Shown here: positions 6,430-8,482 of the stretch, piece after piece
How the letters are laid out: the number at the start of each line of letters is the position of its first letter
Numbering within the stretch: the first letter of the stretch is position 1
From: Phycisphaerales bacterium
GTDB taxonomy: Bacteria > Planctomycetota > Phycisphaerae > UBA1845
Length of the DNA: 8,482 bases
Direction: 5' to 3'
Assembly: GCA_030612785.1 (NCBI GenBank)
Contig: JAUWNF010000124.1
Span: forward strand, 1-8,482
Notes under the pieces: model-generated
Told to the model about the DNA's origin: nothing
Databases searched by the model: none
The model's input: only the letters and a program-made list of their open reading frames with translations
Program-made: the position numbers and the translations under genes

Positions 6430-7143
6430 TCACTGCGGAGCCGGGGACGGCACCGGCGCCCCCAGCGAGACCAACAGGCGTAACACGCCAGGCTCGGTGG
6501 GGTTCAGACGATAGGCCTCCTGCAAGTGCTCGACGGCTTCGTCGTCGCGGTTTTGGCGGTGCAGGAATCTGCCGAGTTCGGCGTGAGCGGTGGGGTTCTG
6601 CTCTTCCATGGCGACAGCCTGGCGGTAGCGCAGCAGCGCCGCGTCCATGTCGCCGCGCTCTTCCAGTTCGCGGGCGAGGAAGATTTGCTGGCGGGCGGAG
6701 GGGCCGACGAACTCGCGGGCCCATTCAGCGTGCTTGAGGGCTTCGTCGAATTGCCCCTTCAACTCCAAGGCCAGGTTCTTGCCCAATAGCGCCGCTTGAA
6801 AACCCGGATGGGCATTGATCGCGCGCGTGTAGTACTCCATGGCCTGATCGACCTCCCGCATGGCGGCCGGATGGTTGCGTTCCCGAAACAGGTCGCGCGC
6901 CAGAACCATGCTGCACACCCCCATATCGTGCAGGTTGTAGGGGTCCTCCGGCACCAAGACGTGGGCCTCCTCGAATAGGCGTTTGGCAACACCCATTTCA
7001 TCATTCAGTATCTTCTGCTGACCGGCGAGGCGAAGCTCCGCGAAGGTTGGAGCGGTGGAGCAGCCGGCAGCCGAAAGACAAGCCATGCCGGCGGCCGACA
7101 GAAACGCCCCCGCGATTGCCCGAGTTATGAGTCGAATGCTCAT
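6430..7143 (-). CDS. TPR-repeat lipoprotein, probably envelope-located
   Basis: A 237-residue protein with an N-terminal export signal: MSIRLITR, a hydrophobic stretch (AIAGAFLSAAGMACL), then AAGC with C28 as the likely lipidated cysteine. Alanine at -3 makes the lipobox non-canonical. The rest is built of tetratricopeptide-like helical pairs at about residues 34-67, 100-115, 117-149, 151-184 and 185-218. The clearest has the NPTAHAELGRFLHRQNRDDEAVEHL pattern, given here as NPTAHAELGR followed by DDEAVEHL. A proline-rich tail ends the protein. TPRs mediate protein contacts, and no catalytic motif is seen. The ATG at 7143 was preferred over one at 7218 because it places the signal peptide at the N-terminus. 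The gene is divergent from recO and 123 bases upstream of gltX on the same strand. Its role is unknown; a structural or assembly scaffold is possible. Confidence 0.85.
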   Translation of the reverse strand: MSIRLITRAIAGAFLSAAGMACLSAAGCSTAPTFAELRLAGQQKILNDEMGVAKRLFEEAHVLVPEDPYNLHDMGVCSMVLARDLFRERNHPAAMREVDQAMEYYTRAINAHPGFQAALLGKNLALELKGQFDEALKHAEWAREFVGPSARQQIFLARELEERGDMDAALLRYRQAVAMEEQNPTAHAELGRFLHRQNRDDEAVEHLQEAYRLNPTEPGVLRLLVSLGAPVPSPAPQ

Positions 7144-7229
7144 CGCAGTTACTCGCTCTTGAGGGTTTGTGGCAGGGGTGACGCCCGGGACCGCACCGGG
7201 ACGACACAATGCCAACACCGCGCTACGTA

Positions 7230-7235
7230 ATTCTA
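7230..7235 (-). promoter_or_regulatory. Possible -10 element for the TPR lipoprotein gene
   Basis: TAGAAT on the minus strand fits TATAAT at five of six positions, but no acceptable -35 lies 16-18 bases upstream. A perfect TTGACA is present at 7265-7270 but is 29 bases away, too far to pair with it. This is a weak call. Confidence 0.22.
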
Positions 7236-7263
7236 CACCATCACACCGGCGATGGCGAGCACC

Positions 7264-7292
7264 GTGTCAAAGCACTGCCGAGGCCGTATTAT
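7264..7292 (+). promoter_or_regulatory. Likely recO promoter, possibly giving a leaderless mRNA
   Basis: GTGTCA (7264-7269; four of six matches to TTGACA), a 17-base spacer, and TATTAT (7287-7292; five of six). The expected start of transcription, about seven bases past the -10, falls on the A of the recO ATG at 7299. No well-placed Shine-Dalgarno sequence precedes that ATG, which fits leaderless translation. Confidence 0.5.
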
Positions 7293-7298
7293 GGTGAT

Positions 7299-8093
7299 AT
7301 GGCGTTGATTCAGGACACCGGAGTAACGCTCAGGCGACTGGACTTCTCGGAGACGTCGCAGGTGATGGTGTTTTTCACCCGGGCGCATGGGAAGGTCCGG
7401 GCCATCGGCAAGGGCATCAAGCGCTCAACTAAGACGCGGTTTGCAGTGGGGATCGATCTGCTGGAGGTTGGCGAGATGGTCCTCTCGGTACGGCAGCCAC
7501 GGCAGGAAGCGCTGGCGACGCTCACCGAATGGAAGCAAGGGCGCGCCCTGGCGGGGTTGCGCGAGAAGCTGCCGCGCCTATACGCGGGGCAGTACGCCAG
7601 TGAGATCACCGCCGCGCTGACCGAGGACTGGGACCCGCACCCGGACCTCTACGACGGCCTGTTGAACCTGCTCGACGAGCTTTGCGGCGCGGACGCAGTG
7701 GCCGAGCCGATCGTTGGCTACCAGTGCGTGCTGTTGCAGCAGATTGGTTCGTGGCCGGAGTTCGAGGTGTGCGTAGCGTGCCGGCGGACGCCGTCGGCGC
7801 ACGGCGACCTGTACTTCTCATCGCTGGAGGGTGGCTTGCTGTGCCGCGATTGCGAGAGCGGCTTCACCGAGAAACGCCTCGTGGACCGGCGGGGGTTGGC
7901 AATGATCCGCAGCCGAATCACGAGCTCCACCGCCGTTGCCCGCGAGGGGCGACAATCCGATGCTGTGGTCGAGGGGGTGTTCGACGTGTTGAACTATCAC
8001 ATCGCCCACCAGATGGGTCGCGAACCACTACTGGCCTCGAAGTTGGCACGAGGAAAGGGACACACGCACGAAGGAACCGAACCGCGACTGTGA
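7299..8093 (+). CDS. recO: DNA repair protein RecO
   Basis: RecO helps load RecA onto SSB-coated single-stranded DNA in the RecFOR pathway and can anneal complementary strands. The 264-residue protein starts with the typical MALIQDTGVTLRRLDFSETSQ-type OB-fold segment (MALIQDTGVTLRRLDF, then VMVFFTRAHGKVRAIGKGIK). A helical middle domain follows (LYDGLLNLLDEL), then a zinc ribbon with C158xxC161 (CVAC) and C182xxC185 (CRDC), as in Deinococcus-type RecO. The frame is open to an ATG at 7209, but homology begins at 7299; the extra 30 codons cover the promoter and look non-coding. recA lies about 4 kb away on the other strand. The TGA stop (8091-8093) falls inside the direct repeat flanking an inserted element that begins at the next base. 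Confidence 0.95.
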   Translation: MALIQDTGVTLRRLDFSETSQVMVFFTRAHGKVRAIGKGIKRSTKTRFAVGIDLLEVGEMVLSVRQPRQEALATLTEWKQGRALAGLREKLPRLYAGQYASEITAALTEDWDPHPDLYDGLLNLLDELCGADAVAEPIVGYQCVLLQQIGSWPEFEVCVACRRTPSAHGDLYFSSLEGGLLCRDCESGFTEKRLVDRRGLAMIRSRITSSTAVAREGRQSDAVVEGVFDVLNYHIAHQMGREPLLASKLARGKGHTHEGTEPRL

Positions 8094-8111
8094 CAGGCTG
8101 TCGATTTAATC
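8094..8111 (+). repeat. Left outer inverted repeat of the MITE-like element
   Basis: Eighteen bases beginning CAGGCTGT, starting one base after the recO stop codon; 17 of 18 pair with 8300-8317. Confidence 0.75.
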
Positions 8112-8281
8112 TGTAGCGTCGCCCCTTGTGGGCGGCGCAGCCTCGTTTGTGGGCGGCGCAGCCTCGCTTGTGGGCGGCGCAGCCTCGTTTGTGGGCGGCG
8201 CAGCCTCGTCTGTGGGCGGCGCAGCCTCGCTTGTGGGCGGCGCAGCCTCGTTTCTCGTCACCCACAAGGGGTGACGCTACA
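8112..8281. repeat. Inner palindromic unit with 21-bp inverted ends
   Basis: Left end 8112-8132 (TGTAGCGTCGCCCC then TTGTGGG) and right end 8261-8281 are reverse complements except for one G/A difference at the tenth base. Each end is itself a hairpin: GCGTCGCCC/GGGCGGCGC (8116-8138, one G-T pair, loop CTTGT) and CGTCACCC/GGGTGACG (8256-8276, loop ACAAG). Differences between the ends are mostly transitions, suggesting two diverged copies of one small palindrome with material amplified between them. The left end abuts the outer repeat, while 18 bases separate the right end from its outer partner. Confidence 0.7.
8126..8251 (+). repeat. Six tandem copies of a 21-bp repeat
   Basis: Copies start at 8126, 8147, 8168, 8189, 8210 and 8231. 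The invariant core is TGTGGGCGGCGCAGCCTCG; variation is limited to the first base (T, or C in copy five) and the last base (T or C). The unit consists of the loop and 3' arm of the left-end hairpin plus AGCCTCG, so the array probably arose by slippage or unequal exchange within that palindrome. Being a multiple of three, it leaves spurious open frames on both strands (minus: GCAAHKR repeated). Confidence 0.92.
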
Positions 8282-8299
8282 CTGGGAATCACCATGGAC

Positions 8300-8317
8300 G
8301 ATTAAATCAACAGCCTG
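8300..8317 (-). repeat. Right outer inverted repeat of the MITE-like element
   Basis: GATTAAATCAACAGCCTG is the inverted partner of 8094-8111 with a single mismatch, followed directly by the GTGA that also precedes the left end. Confidence 0.75.
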
Positions 8318-8482
8318 GTGAGGGAGCGGCTGGCAGGCAGCAACGTAGGAAGGAGTGAGCGCAAGGAGGTCCTCAGCGCAGAGGAAAGGGAGAATGGAGA
8401 AGCCAAGGGGGCGGGAATGGCCGGACATAGTTGGACCTGGTGGGACATGACGCTCCCGGCGCGGGGACTACAAGCTGAACAC
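8318..8482. other. Purine-rich end of window without a convincing gene
   Basis: The stretch is rich in GGA/AGG/GAG triplets. One plus frame is open from a GTG at 8318 through an ATG at 8417 to the window edge. AAGGGGG before 8417 could act as a ribosome-binding site, giving a partial product starting MAGHSWTWWDMTLPARG. Third codon positions do not show the strong G/C preference of the neighbouring genes, and I recognise no family, so coding status is left open. Confidence 0.3.

Larger units (their letters stand above)
8094..8317. mobile_element. MITE-like 224-bp non-coding element abutting the recO stop
   Basis: The ends are an 18-bp inverted repeat: CAGGCTGTCGATTTAATC at 8094-8111, and its reverse complement, with one C/T mismatch, at 8300-8317. 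GTGA occurs immediately outside both ends (8090-8093 and 8318-8321), as expected for a 4-bp target-site duplication, although four bases could match by chance. There is no transposase gene inside. Insertion appears to have used the recO stop region; the duplicated GTGA contains the TGA, so the recO reading frame is unaffected. A second inverted-repeat unit with tandem repeats occupies most of the interior. As RNA the whole element could fold into a long hairpin and terminate recO transcripts. Confidence 0.65.

Noticed and set aside
7209..7298. N-terminal extension of recO from an ATG at 7209
   Set aside because: RecO homology begins at 7299, and the extension covers the likely promoter.
8112..8281. 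CRISPR array
   Set aside because: The 21-bp units are directly contiguous with no unique spacers, and no cas genes are nearby.
7918..8295. Minus-strand open frame with repeated GCAAHKR
   Set aside because: The repeated peptide is just the translation of the 21-bp DNA array, and the rest is antisense to recO.

Overview
The window is a GC-rich piece of bacterial chromosome carrying mostly housekeeping genes. The lineage is not certain. The mix of a free-standing Clp N-domain protein, a remnant of an ECF-type sigma factor, a TPR lipoprotein and palindromic dispersed repeats looks most like a planctomycete (Phycisphaerae-like) or a neighbouring candidate phylum. This is inference from general resemblance, not from any search.

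Layout. Bases 73-1739 (minus strand) hold three probably co-transcribed genes: a small two-helix membrane protein, a membrane-anchored coiled-coil protein with SAP/Rho_N-like repeats, and a free-standing Clp N-domain protein. Bases 1740-2083 lack an intact gene. They contain the C-terminal end of a sigma-factor gene running directly out of, and overlapping, the 3' end of recA, plus a possible terminator. Bases 2084-6306 (minus) are a gene string read gltX, pfkB-family kinase, thpR, recA. It is preceded by a near-consensus sigma-70 promoter (TTGACA, 17-base spacer, TAATGT). Bases 6430-7143 (minus) encode a TPR lipoprotein. It is divergent from recO (7299-8093, plus), whose apparent promoter sits so close to its ATG that the mRNA may be leaderless.

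The last 390 bases are accessory. Directly after the recO stop codon is a 224-bp element with 18-bp imperfect terminal inverted repeats (one mismatch) and 4-bp GTGA direct repeats on both sides, as expected for a MITE-like insertion. Inside it is a second 170-bp unit with its own 21-bp inverted ends, bounding six tandem copies of a 21-bp repeat. The final 165 bases are purine-rich and contain no convincing gene.

Functionally, recA and recO point to recombinational repair, gltX to translation, thpR to 2',3'-cyclic phosphate RNA ends, and the Clp_N module to regulated proteolysis. Nothing here is a clear defence system or CRISPR array. The least ordinary parts are the recA/sigma-factor junction, the nested repeat element at the recO stop codon, and the Clp_N/coiled-coil membrane module.
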